This document shows, in pieces, positions 34,157 to 43,432 of a DNA stretch of 53,864 nt (position 1 is its first letter; the number at the start of each line of letters is the position of its first letter). The translations under genes and the position numbers were made by a program. Source of the stretch: Paludibacter sp. (GTDB lineage: Bacteria; Bacteroidota; Bacteroidia; Bacteroidales; Paludibacteraceae). The notes under the pieces are model-generated. The model worked only from the letters and a program-made list of their open reading frames with translations, was not told where the DNA came from and searched no databases. The stretch lies in contig JAQUWU010000034.1 in the NCBI GenBank assembly GCA_028692715.1, forward strand, positions 1-53,864, given 5' to 3'.

Positions 34157-36820
34157 ATGAAAAAGCACTTAACTACATTGACGGCACTTTTATTTTTTTT
34201 ATTTACTTCAAGTGCACAAATTACAATTTACGATGGTGAAACAATTATTCCCGACTTTTGGGACATAGGTGGTAATCCGCCCAATGGAACTTCATGTCCA
34301 GCAGATGCTGGTTGGACCTTAAACGTGTCCGGCAAAATGGATATACTGACCGATGGATTATTAAATCCATACCCTACAGGTCTAAACACAACAGAGAAAG
34401 TTGTTAGGACTGTGCGCGCAGTAAATGGAGAAGGTTGGGCAGGAGCATCGCTTGATGTATCTGGTCTGGGACTAAATATTTCTACAACAAACAAATTCAG
34501 CGTCCTAATTTATAAAGCCATTGAAGGAAATGTAACCATGAAAATGGAAGGTGCAGGAAGTCAGGAAGTAACTGTTTATTATAATACTCCTGGACAATGG
34601 CAGAAACTGGAATTTACTTTTGACGCCGTAAATTTTACCGGCTCACCTACAACATTGCTTGTATTTCCACACAATCAAACCGGGTTAACTGAAACAATTC
34701 TCACCTATTGGGATGAAGTTACTATGTACGATGCTTCGGATAATCCGACAGTAATTTACAACGGTAATGATCCTGTCTCGGGATTCTTTGTAGATGGTTA
34801 CTGGGGCCCAAACGGCTCATTAAACAATCTTTGTACAGACGTTTTCCCTAATCTTTCAAAAACAGGAATAAATTCATCAAATCATGTTTTACGTTTCCTA
34901 CGTGCAAAAGATGGTGAAAGCTGGTGTGGAATGGGACTGGGAGGATTAGATATTGATGTTAGTTCTACACCAATTGTAAGCTTAATGATTTTGAAATCAG
35001 TGAGCGGAAGAGTGGCGGTTAAACTGGAAGGAGCAGGTTCGCAGGAAGTATATGCAGATTATACGACTCCGGGCGTTTGGGCCAGACTTAACTTTAGTTT
35101 TGATTCTGGCCAATTTTCGGGGCATCCGAATACTATAATCATAATGCCACATTTTGAAGAAACAAATTTGAACAATTTAGCAGATCATACTCCAATGTAT
35201 ATTGATAATGTACTACTCAGAGATGCATCCACTCTTCCGACAGATTATTTTCGAACAAAGAATTCAGGCAATTGGAGTGATGCTGTCACATGGGAATCTT
35301 CTTTTAATAATGCAAATTGGGTTTCTGCAATTTCCAGTCCCGGAAATACTGCATCGAATACTGAAATTAATACGGGATACAATGTTACGGTAGATGAGAA
35401 TGTTAATACAACAGATTTGACATTAAACCCAGGTACAAAACTTACACTAAATTCAGGATTTGTTTTGAACACCTCAACAATAAATCTGCAAAGCGATGAA
35501 ACAAACGGAACAGCAACATTTGTTGATAATGGAACATTTTCAGCCAATAATGTTTTTGTACAACAATATTTAACAGGAGGAAGAAACTGGTATTTGTCAA
35601 GTCCTGTTTCCACCGCCAGCAGTTCTGATTTTAGTTCAGCAGAGACAGTGTATAGTTATAATGAAACAAATGGAAGTTGGGATGCTGAAAATGCTTCTCT
35701 AATTCCGATGAAAGGTTATATTTCTGCTGCCACAACAGGCGATGGCGTTATAACATTAAATGGAACATTAAATACCGGAAATCAATCCATTCTGCTTTCC
35801 AGAAGTACAACAAATACTACTAAACCGGGATTTAATCTGGTTGGAAATCCATATCCCTCATATGTAAATTGGGAATTGGCCGCAAAAACCGACCTGAATA
35901 ATACAATTTGGTATCGAACACAAAATACTAATGGTACTTATGTTTTTGATACATTCAACGGAGTTGGAACAAATAATAATGAATCTGGTGAAGTCACTAA
36001 ATACATTCCACCGTTTCAGGCCTTTTGGGTACGTGTTAATGAAGGAAGTTCTAACGGAACACTTGCATTTGAAAATTCGATGCGCTCGCACGAAAATGGA
36101 ACAAATCGTTTAAAAGCACCAGCTCAGAATTCTACCGACCAACAGGTTGTCAGATTACAGGTTTCAAATGGAACAAACAAAGATGAAACTATCATATTAT
36201 TCAATGAAAGTGCATCTGATGAATTTGACAGTTTTGACTCACCGAAAATGACCAATGCTAATATTCGGATTCCGGAGATTTTTACCACCATTGGAACTGT
36301 AAACCTTGTAATAAACGGAATGAAAAAGTTTTCAGAAAATAATGAACTTCCTTTGGGATTTACAACGGGAGAATCAAATACCTTCACACTTAAAATTACT
36401 GAAGTGAAAAATCTGAGTCCTGATACCCGAATTATTTTGAAGGATAAAATTTTGAATACTGAGACTGATTTAACTGATGGTACTGCTTATAATTTCAGTT
36501 CGGGAATTGTAAACAATTCAACCAGATTCAGTGTAATGTTCAAAACACAGACATCTACTACTCAGGTGAATAAAATAGAAAATCCTTCGAAAGAGAATGT
36601 TGTATTTTTAAATTCGGAAAATCACTTAGTAATAAATAGGAATATGGAGAACAGCAAAGATAATGTGATTTCTATTTTCAATATATCAGGACAGAAAATA
36701 TATAATTCAGTAATGAATGGAAAATCTGTGATTATAGAACAAAAATTTAATCAGGGAACATATCTCGTAAAAGTTGGAAGTTCTGATAATTATTATACTA
36801 CCAAAATCACAATTAATTAA
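34157..36820 (+). CDS. Secreted T9SS-tailed protein with two copies of a putative glycan-binding module
   Basis: After a signal peptide (1-20) two related beta-rich modules follow (about 25-190 and 198-355), each starting with Y-D/N-G and having WxGxxL, GxGxQEVxxxY, PGxWxKLxFxFD, PH and YWDE or YIDN near the end. A middle region (360-780) resembles the beta-helix or repeat passengers of large secreted proteins. The last 80 residues are a type IX secretion sorting domain (FNISGQKIYNS, QGTYLVKVGS, TTKITIN). The frame is open upstream to 34079, but the ATG at 34157 begins the signal peptide, 44 bp after the -7 box. The operator ties it to the fructan regulon, so a surface fructan-binding role is likely but unproven. 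No catalytic motif is seen. Confidence 0.82.
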   Translation: MKKHLTTLTALLFFLFTSSAQITIYDGETIIPDFWDIGGNPPNGTSCPADAGWTLNVSGKMDILTDGLLNPYPTGLNTTEKVVRTVRAVNGEGWAGASLDVSGLGLNISTTNKFSVLIYKAIEGNVTMKMEGAGSQEVTVYYNTPGQWQKLEFTFDAVNFTGSPTTLLVFPHNQTGLTETILTYWDEVTMYDASDNPTVIYNGNDPVSGFFVDGYWGPNGSLNNLCTDVFPNLSKTGINSSNHVLRFLRAKDGESWCGMGLGGLDIDVSSTPIVSLMILKSVSGRVAVKLEGAGSQEVYADYTTPGVWARLNFSFDSGQFSGHPNTIIIMPHFEETNLNNLADHTPMYIDNVLLRDASTLPTDYFRTKNSGNWSDAVTWESSFNNANWVSAISSPGNTASNTEINTGYNVTVDENVNTTDLTLNPGTKLTLNSGFVLNTSTINLQSDETNGTATFVDNGTFSANNVFVQQYLTGGRNWYLSSPVSTASSSDFSSAETVYSYNETNGSWDAENASLIPMKGYISAATTGDGVITLNGTLNTGNQSILLSRSTTNTTKPGFNLVGNPYPSYVNWELAAKTDLNNTIWYRTQNTNGTYVFDTFNGVGTNNNESGEVTKYIPPFQAFWVRVNEGSSNGTLAFENSMRSHENGTNRLKAPAQNSTDQQVVRLQVSNGTNKDETIILFNESASDEFDSFDSPKMTNANIRIPEIFTTIGTVNLVINGMKKFSENNELPLGFTTGESNTFTLKITEVKNLSPDTRIILKDKILNTETDLTDGTAYNFSSGIVNNSTRFSVMFKTQTSTTQVNKIENPSKENVVFLNSENHLVINRNMENSKDNVISIFNISGQKIYNSVMNGKSVIIEQKFNQGTYLVKVGSSDNYYTTKITIN

Positions 36821-36843
36821 AGTAACCAAATCGTATAAATAAA

Positions 36844-37005
36844 ATGGAAAAAATAAAGTATATTCAACCAAAAATTGAGTGGGTAAAACTCGATAATGAA
36901 ATTTCGCTGGCATTGGAATCAACACCACCAACAGGGCCCTACGAATCAAATCTAGCAGCACCGGAATATATTTACAATGATCCTTTCAAATCAACAAATT
37001 GTTGA
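36844..37005 (+). CDS. Small 53-residue conserved-type peptide
   Basis: This frame reads MEKIKYIQPKIEWVKLDNE, then ISLALESTPPTGPYESN and ends FKSTNC. It starts 23 bp after the T9SS protein gene on the same strand. The pattern (charged start with YxxPxIE, a short hydrophobic middle, Pro/Gly/Ser-rich end) resembles small peptides found in many Bacteroidota genomes next to secreted-protein genes; some related families are precursors of modified or secreted peptides, which cannot be shown here. Coding is supported by position and composition only. Confidence 0.55.
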   Translation: MEKIKYIQPKIEWVKLDNEISLALESTPPTGPYESNLAAPEYIYNDPFKSTNC

Positions 37006-37104
37006 TTGAATTTTCCTGATCAGCATCTATATATCTGATTTACATACAAATGAAATTAGTTATTTTTGAAATTTCATGTAATCATTTTTCTAAAAAACTA
37101 CTAT

Positions 37105-37171
37105 CTGAATCAAAATTACATGTTCTTGCAACAAATTTGACAGAGTTCAGGATTTAATGACTCTATTTTTG
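37105..37171 (+). promoter_or_regulatory. Shared PUL operator and promoter, copy 2
   Basis: Repeats TGAATCAAAATTACA (37106-37120) and TGCAACAAATTTGACA (37127-37142) are 21 bp apart; TTTG 37136-37139, 24-bp spacer, -7 box TATTTTTG 37164-37171. This is the only copy before the susC/susD genes, so it probably drives 37219 through to the first GH32-type gene. Confidence 0.82.
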
Positions 37172-37218
37172 CAACGTGATTTTAAACAAACTTTTATCAA
37201 CCAAATAATTTAATCATT

Positions 37219-38469
37219 ATGAAAAAGTATTTTACTCTATTATTAAGCTTACTTCTAATTTCTTTTGCAACTACTGCTCAAACAACTATTTATGATGGAG
37301 AAACCTTCAGTCCGGATTTCTGGGATTTGGGTGGAACTCCTCCCAATGGTGCTGATTGCCCTGCCGGCGAAGGTTGGCTACTTAATGTTTCCGGAAAAAT
37401 GGATCTTTTGACTGAAGGTCTGTCCAATCCATTTTCAACTGGTTTAAACACTACAGAAAAAGTGGTTCGTTCCATACGTGCGGTGAACGGTGAAGGATGG
37501 GCAGGTGCGTCTCTTGATGTTACTGCTCTGAACTTAAATATCAGTTTGACTAACAAATTTAGTATTTTGGTATACAAAGAAATTGATGGAAACGTTACAT
37601 TGAAACTGGACGGAGCAGGTAGTCAGGAAGTAACTGTCAACTATAGTACTCCCGGACAATGGCAAAAGCTGGACTTTACTTTTGATGCAGCCAATTTCAC
37701 GGGTTCGCCTACTAGTTTATTAGTTTTTCCACATAATCAGGGTGGCTTAACAGAAACTATTATCACTTATTGGGATGAAGTAACTATGTACGATGCTAGC
37801 GATAATCCAACAGTAATCTACAACGGTAACGATCCTGTTTCGGGATTCTTTGTAGATGGTTACTGGGGACCAAACGGCTCATTAAACAATCTTTGTACAG
37901 ACGTTTTTCCTAATCTTTCAAAAACAGGAATAAATACATCAAATCATGTTTTACGTTTCCTACGTGCCAAAGATGGTGAAAGCTGGTGTGGAATCGGACT
38001 TGGTGGCTTAAGTATTGATGTAGTAAGTACTCCTGAATTTAGTTTAATGATTTACAAAAGTGTAGCTGGTAGAGTAGGAATGAAACTCGAAGGTGCCGGA
38101 GCTCAGGAAGTCTATGCGGACTATACTACTCCAAACGAATGGGAAAAACTGACCTTTACATTTGATGCTACACAATTTACTGGAAATCCAAATACATTGA
38201 TAATTTTCCCCCATTTTGAGGAAACAAATATCACCAACCTTTCTTATCATACTCCAATGTATATTGATAATGTGACTTATAAAGATACATCTACCAGCGT
38301 TAGCTTCCCAACTGAACAATTAGTTCCTGTATCGTATCAGGTTTACGGTTTGTCAGGAAATTATATCACTGATAATATCTTTAAATTGAAAAATGGAATT
38401 TATATTAAAAGAACTGTTTATGAAAACGGAGAAATTAAAAGTTCAAAACTTATTATCAATAAAAAATAA
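37219..38469 (+). CDS. Secreted two-module putative glycan-binding protein with short T9SS-like tail
   Basis: The 416 residues are a compact paralogue of the protein at 34157: signal peptide (1-20), two modules (about 25-190 and 198-350), then a 60-residue tail with YQVYGLSGNYI, KNGIYIKRTV and SSKLIINKK, which is the pattern of type IX secretion sorting domains although shorter than usual. DNA identity with the 34157 gene is very high in the second module (34741-34930 versus 37798-37990). It is the first gene after operator copy 2 and is followed by susC. Fructan binding at the cell surface is inferred from context. Confidence 0.82.
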   Translation: MKKYFTLLLSLLLISFATTAQTTIYDGETFSPDFWDLGGTPPNGADCPAGEGWLLNVSGKMDLLTEGLSNPFSTGLNTTEKVVRSIRAVNGEGWAGASLDVTALNLNISLTNKFSILVYKEIDGNVTLKLDGAGSQEVTVNYSTPGQWQKLDFTFDAANFTGSPTSLLVFPHNQGGLTETIITYWDEVTMYDASDNPTVIYNGNDPVSGFFVDGYWGPNGSLNNLCTDVFPNLSKTGINTSNHVLRFLRAKDGESWCGIGLGGLSIDVVSTPEFSLMIYKSVAGRVGMKLEGAGAQEVYADYTTPNEWEKLTFTFDATQFTGNPNTLIIFPHFEETNITNLSYHTPMYIDNVTYKDTSTSVSFPTEQLVPVSYQVYGLSGNYITDNIFKLKNGIYIKRTVYENGEIKSSKLIINKK

Positions 38470-38570
38470 TTCAGAATTTTAGCTTATCTCTGCAGAATAA
38501 TATAGTTCGAATGAATGAACTTTATTATTTTGCAGATTCAAAAAACATAATTTTAAATCTATCAAATATC

Positions 38571-41500
38571 ATGAACAAAAAAATCAGGCTTAAAAGCAAC
38601 TTGTTGCGAAAGCTGGGATTGTTGACAATATATTGTGCTTTGAGCACAATGATAATAGCTCAGGCAAGAACAATTACTGGTGTTGTAACTTCATCGGAAG
38701 ATGGCGAAAGCTTAATCGGTGTATCTATCGTTGCAAAAGGTACGACTATAGGAACAATAACGGGCTTAGATGGTGACTATAGCATTAATGTCAATGAGGA
38801 AACCACCACACTGGTGTTTTCAATGATAGGAATGAAAACAACAGAAGTAAAAATAGGTGGCAATAAAATAATAAACGTCATCATGGAACCCGATGCCATT
38901 TCATTGGAACAGGTAGTGGTTACCGGATATTCCTCACAAAAGAAAGCTGATTTAACTGGAGCAGTAACGGTTGTAAACGTTGATGAACTAAAAAAATTAA
39001 ATTCAAACAATCCGATGCAGGCATTACAGGGAAGAGCTCCGGGTGTAAGCATTACTTCGGATGGCTCTCCAAGTGGTTCGGGTACTACTGTCAGAATTCG
39101 CGGTATTGGAACATTGAACAGCAATGATCCGCTTTATATTATTGATGGTGTTCCAACGAAAAGTGGTATGCACGAACTAAATTCTTCGGATATTGAAAGC
39201 ATTCAGGTACTTCGTGATGCATCTGCTGCCAGTATTTATGGTTCACGTGCCGGAAACGGTGTTATTATCATTACGACAAAACAGGGCAAACAGGGCAAAC
39301 CAAAAATAAATTTTGATACCTATGTTTCAACTTCCAATTATGGAAAAGTGATTGACATGCTCAATACAAAACAGTTTGGCGAAGCCCAATGGCGGGCAAT
39401 GATTAACAGCGGTGTTGATCCGAATACGAATCAAATTGGTTACATGTACGATTATGACTATGATACAAACGGGAATGCTGTTCTGAATGGCATTAAAGTT
39501 CCCAAATATATCGATGCCAGAGACGGAACAAATACTATGTTATCTGCTAATACCGATTGGTTTGGACAAATAACCCGTCCGGGAATGGCTCAATCTTATA
39601 ATTTATCCGTAAGTAATGGAACCGAGAAAGGAAACAGTTTCTTTTCACTTGGATATTACGATAATCAGGGAACAATAAAAGACTCCTACTTCAACCGTAT
39701 TTCGAGCCGTTTAAATTCTACATATAAGATATTGGACGACCTGATTACAATTGGTGAAAATCTTTCTGTTAATCATTCTGCAGAGCTACAAGCACCAGGT
39801 GGTGTATTGGATTTGTCTATACTTTCACTTCCAATCATGCCGGTAAAAACAGAGGACGGTGATTGGGGAAGTGTTACTTCTGGTATGCGGGACCGTGACA
39901 ATCCTGCCCGCATTTTGGATGCCAATAAAAATAATCCGTATAGCTACTGGAGAATTTTCGGAAATGCATTTATCGACATTCAACCGCTTAAGAACCTACA
40001 TTTTAAAAGCAGTTTTGGTGTTGATTATTCTAATTATTATCAACGAATACTTACTACCAGCTTTACAGGCCGTCTGGGTTCAGACCTGACCTCTTCGAAA
40101 ATAGTTCAGAGTCATTCAATGAAATGGAACTGGGGTAATATCGCCACTTATGATTTTAAGATTGAAAAGAATAAATTCAATTTGCTGGCCGGTATGGAAA
40201 TGAACAAACAGACTGATATTAATTTCTCAACCGAAAGAAGAACTTATGAACTCGAAAATCCTGATTATATGTGGCCTTCGGCCGGTGTGGGTGAAATGTA
40301 CTCAACGGGAGGTTCTACCGGTTATGCACTCAGCTCATTTTTTGGAAAAGTGGATTACGTATATAGTGAAAAATACCTTGCTTCTGCAACAGTGAGACGC
40401 GATGGTTCTTCAAGATTTGGGATTGACAACCGCTATGCAACGTTTCCGGCTTTCTCAGCCGGATGGCGCATCAATCAGGAAAATTTTATGGATGGATTAA
40501 AAGATGTTGTTTCTGATTTGAAATTACGTGTAGGTTGGGGTCAAACCGGAAATCAGGAGATTGATAATTATGCAAATCAGACGCTAATCATTGCAAATTA
40601 TATTGGTGATACGGGTGCAGGAATAAATTCCGGAACTGCTTATGATATCAGTGGAGATGATTCGGGAATGTTGTTATCCGGTTATCAGTTGATACAACGT
40701 GCCAACGATATGATAAAATGGGAAACTACAACTCAAACAAATGTGGGTGTCGACTTCGGATTATTAAATCAGAAATTATACGGAAGTCTTGAATGGTATT
40801 TCAAAAACACAGAAGATATTCTGGTAAGACCACCTTATCTGGGTGCAATTGGTGAAGGTGGAGACCATTGGGTTAATGGTGCCTCCATGCAAAACAAGGG
40901 AATTGAATTCTCATTAGGTTATAGAGGTAAAACATCATTTGGGTTGAACTACGATCTAACGGGAAATATCTCAGGTTACAGAAATAAAGTAACAAAATTG
41001 CCTGAAAGTGTTGTAAATAACTATGGCGGAAATGGAACCACAGATAATATTCTTGGGAAACCTCTTGGGTCTTATTATGGATATGTGGCTGATGGGCTTT
41101 TCCAGACACAGGAAGAAGTGGATACTTATGCCGAACAAACAGGAAAAGGGTTGGGAAGAATTCGGTTTAAAGATCTGTATGAAGATAATATTATTGATGA
41201 AAAAGACCGTGCCTGGATAGGAAGTCCTCAACCTGATTTTGAATATGGATTGAATATCGTGCTGGATTGGAAAGGATTTGACCTAACCGCATTTTTTCAG
41301 GGAGTATATGGAAACGAAATTAATAATTCGGTAAAACGCTTTACTGATTTCTGGGCAGTTGATGAATTAGGTTCAAATAAAGGTGTACGAGTACTTGATG
41401 CATGGAGTTCGACCAATACCAGTTCTACTATTCCAGCTCTTTCTTTCAGCGATTTAAATAACGAAAAAAGATTCTCGTCGTATTATATTGAACCCGGTTC

Positions 41501-41711
41501 TTACCTGAAATTACGCAATCTTCAAATTGGTTTTTCACTTTCAAATAAAGTTATTAAAAAGTTGAAAATGGATAAAGCACGTATTTACGTAAGTGGACAA
41601 AACCTGATGACATTAAAAAGTAGTAAATTCACAGGACTCGATCCTGAAAATCCTAATCTGGCTTATCCTATTTCCACCACTTTTACTGTAGGACTAAACT
41701 TAGGATTTTAA
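38571..41711 (+). CDS. SusC-family TonB-dependent oligosaccharide transporter
   Basis: An outer-membrane transporter that works with SusD to import oligosaccharides, here probably fructo-oligosaccharides. The 1046 residues have a signal peptide (ending IIAQA), a carboxypeptidase-like domain (GVVTSSEDGESLIGVSI), a plug with the SusC signatures EQVVVTGYSSQKK, RIRGIGTLNSNDPLYIIDGVP and LRDASAASIYGSRAGNGVIIITTK, and a 22-strand barrel. The frame is open to 38511, but the ATG at 38571 begins the signal peptide. It is 102 bp after the module protein with no clear promoter of its own. It corresponds to BT1763 of the B. thetaiotaomicron levan PUL by position. Confidence 0.95.
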   Translation: MNKKIRLKSNLLRKLGLLTIYCALSTMIIAQARTITGVVTSSEDGESLIGVSIVAKGTTIGTITGLDGDYSINVNEETTTLVFSMIGMKTTEVKIGGNKIINVIMEPDAISLEQVVVTGYSSQKKADLTGAVTVVNVDELKKLNSNNPMQALQGRAPGVSITSDGSPSGSGTTVRIRGIGTLNSNDPLYIIDGVPTKSGMHELNSSDIESIQVLRDASAASIYGSRAGNGVIIITTKQGKQGKPKINFDTYVSTSNYGKVIDMLNTKQFGEAQWRAMINSGVDPNTNQIGYMYDYDYDTNGNAVLNGIKVPKYIDARDGTNTMLSANTDWFGQITRPGMAQSYNLSVSNGTEKGNSFFSLGYYDNQGTIKDSYFNRISSRLNSTYKILDDLITIGENLSVNHSAELQAPGGVLDLSILSLPIMPVKTEDGDWGSVTSGMRDRDNPARILDANKNNPYSYWRIFGNAFIDIQPLKNLHFKSSFGVDYSNYYQRILTTSFTGRLGSDLTSSKIVQSHSMKWNWGNIATYDFKIEKNKFNLLAGMEMNKQTDINFSTERRTYELENPDYMWPSAGVGEMYSTGGSTGYALSSFFGKVDYVYSEKYLASATVRRDGSSRFGIDNRYATFPAFSAGWRINQENFMDGLKDVVSDLKLRVGWGQTGNQEIDNYANQTLIIANYIGDTGAGINSGTAYDISGDDSGMLLSGYQLIQRANDMIKWETTTQTNVGVDFGLLNQKLYGSLEWYFKNTEDILVRPPYLGAIGEGGDHWVNGASMQNKGIEFSLGYRGKTSFGLNYDLTGNISGYRNKVTKLPESVVNNYGGNGTTDNILGKPLGSYYGYVADGLFQTQEEVDTYAEQTGKGLGRIRFKDLYEDNIIDEKDRAWIGSPQPDFEYGLNIVLDWKGFDLTAFFQGVYGNEINNSVKRFTDFWAVDELGSNKGVRVLDAWSSTNTSSTIPALSFSDLNNEKRFSSYYIEPGSYLKLRNLQIGFSLSNKVIKKLKMDKARIYVSGQNLMTLKSSKFTGLDPENPNLAYPISTTFTVGLNLGF

Positions 41712-41740
41712 TTTTTTACCTTAAATAATATCAAATAAAA

Positions 41741-43429
41741 ATGAAAACAATAAAAACAACAGTTTTAACGCTGATTACTATATTCTTCTTTCAGTCCTGC
41801 AACGATTTTCTGGACGTCCCATCCTATGGAAATTTGACGGAGAATAATCTTACCGGAGTAAAACAAATTGAAAGTGAAGTAATATCGGCTTATGCCGCTA
41901 TTGGAAATGATGAAATTAACAGGCCATTAAGCTTGTGGAACTATGGCAATGTACGCTCAGATGATGCTTACAAAGGTGGTAATGATCAGAATGATGGCGA
42001 TTTTCTTCACTTCCTCGAAATTTCATCCCCTTCGATAGGTAATGAAACATGGTATACCGATGTGTTTTGGTATAGAAATTATGTCGCCATTTCGCGTGCT
42101 AATTTCGCCTTACAGTTACTGAACAAAATAAGCGAAGAAGAAATGCCGAACCGAAAAGTACGAATTGCAGAAATGAGATTTTTACGTGCTCACATGCATT
42201 TTATTCAGAAAATTATTTTCAATAAAATACCGTTAATTGATGAAACCCTTTCACCTGAAGATATTGCCAATGTTTCGAATGTGGCATTGACAAATGATGA
42301 ATTATGGAAAAAGATCGCTGATGATTTTGAATATGGATATGAAAATTTACCGGAATCGCAAACCGAAGTGGGACGGGCAAATAAATATGCAGCTGCAGCT
42401 TATCTGGCAAAAGTATATTTATATAAAGCCTATCGTCAGGACGAAATGAACAATGTGATATCTGTAGATGCAACTGACATGCAGAAAGTGATCGACATGA
42501 CTACTTTTGTTATGAATTCTCCTTATCGTTTAGAAAATGATTTTGCCTACAATTTTCTTCCGGGCAGTTTCGAAAATGGACCTGAGTCATTATTTGCAGT
42601 TCAATTTTCGCATGATGACGGAACTACTTATGGTCGGTTGAATATGGGAAATGCCCTGACAACACCAACTCCCGGCGGTGACTTCAATAAACCAAGTCAA
42701 AGTCTGGTGAATGCTTATAAGACATCAAACGGACTACCAATGTTTGACGTTTATAATAGTGCAGATTATAACGAAACAACTGATAAAACTGATCCCCGTT
42801 TATTTCATACAGTTGCCATTCCGGATAAACCATATAAATATACGAACATAAATTATGAAAGAAACCAGTCGCGCAATCCGGGAATGTACGGTTATTTTTC
42901 TTCCCTAAAAGAAAATGTTGATCCGGCCAGTGAATTTTATATCAAAACCGGTCCGTGGTATGCAAATTCGAAAAATCAGATTGTTATCCGCTATGCCGAT
43001 GTTATTTTAATGCGTGCAGAAGCACTTATTGAAACAAGTAGATTTGCAGAAGCTTTACCATTAATAAATCAGGTGCGTAATCGTGCAAAAGTAAGTACCG
43101 GTTTAATAGGATTTGCAACCAATGTAAATATTCAAACCTATCAGGACGGAGTGAATTGTACATGGACGGAAGATTATGCAAGAAAAGCATTGCGTTGGGA
43201 ACGAAGATTGGAATTTGCTATGGAAGGCAGTCGCTTTTTCGATTTAGTTCGCTGGGGAATTGCCGATTCAGTTATGAACGATTATTATCTGAAAGAAGCA
43301 CTTGAACATACTTATTATCAGGGTGCTCAATTCATTAAAAACAAAAATGAATATGTACCTGTGCCTATTCAGCAAATTAATTTCAGCAAGGGAATTTACG
43401 AACAGAATTACGGATTTTTAAAAAACTAA
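41741..43429 (+). CDS. SusD/RagB-family glycan-binding lipoprotein
   Basis: A surface lipoprotein that forms a lid over SusC and captures glycan. The 562 residues start with a lipoprotein signal (lipobox FQSC, Cys20), then the SusD fold with an N-terminal TPR-like half (EMRFLRAHMHFIQKIIFNKIPL) and a C-terminal SusD motif (VILMRAEALIETSRFAEALPLINQVRNRA, then ALRWERRLEFAMEGSRFFDLVRW). It is 29 bp after susC and 3 bp before the next lipoprotein, clearly one operon. BT1762 is the positional equivalent. Confidence 0.95.
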   Translation: MKTIKTTVLTLITIFFFQSCNDFLDVPSYGNLTENNLTGVKQIESEVISAYAAIGNDEINRPLSLWNYGNVRSDDAYKGGNDQNDGDFLHFLEISSPSIGNETWYTDVFWYRNYVAISRANFALQLLNKISEEEMPNRKVRIAEMRFLRAHMHFIQKIIFNKIPLIDETLSPEDIANVSNVALTNDELWKKIADDFEYGYENLPESQTEVGRANKYAAAAYLAKVYLYKAYRQDEMNNVISVDATDMQKVIDMTTFVMNSPYRLENDFAYNFLPGSFENGPESLFAVQFSHDDGTTYGRLNMGNALTTPTPGGDFNKPSQSLVNAYKTSNGLPMFDVYNSADYNETTDKTDPRLFHTVAIPDKPYKYTNINYERNQSRNPGMYGYFSSLKENVDPASEFYIKTGPWYANSKNQIVIRYADVILMRAEALIETSRFAEALPLINQVRNRAKVSTGLIGFATNVNIQTYQDGVNCTWTEDYARKALRWERRLEFAMEGSRFFDLVRWGIADSVMNDYYLKEALEHTYYQGAQFIKNKNEYVPVPIQQINFSKGIYEQNYGFLKN

Positions 43430-43432
43430 ATT

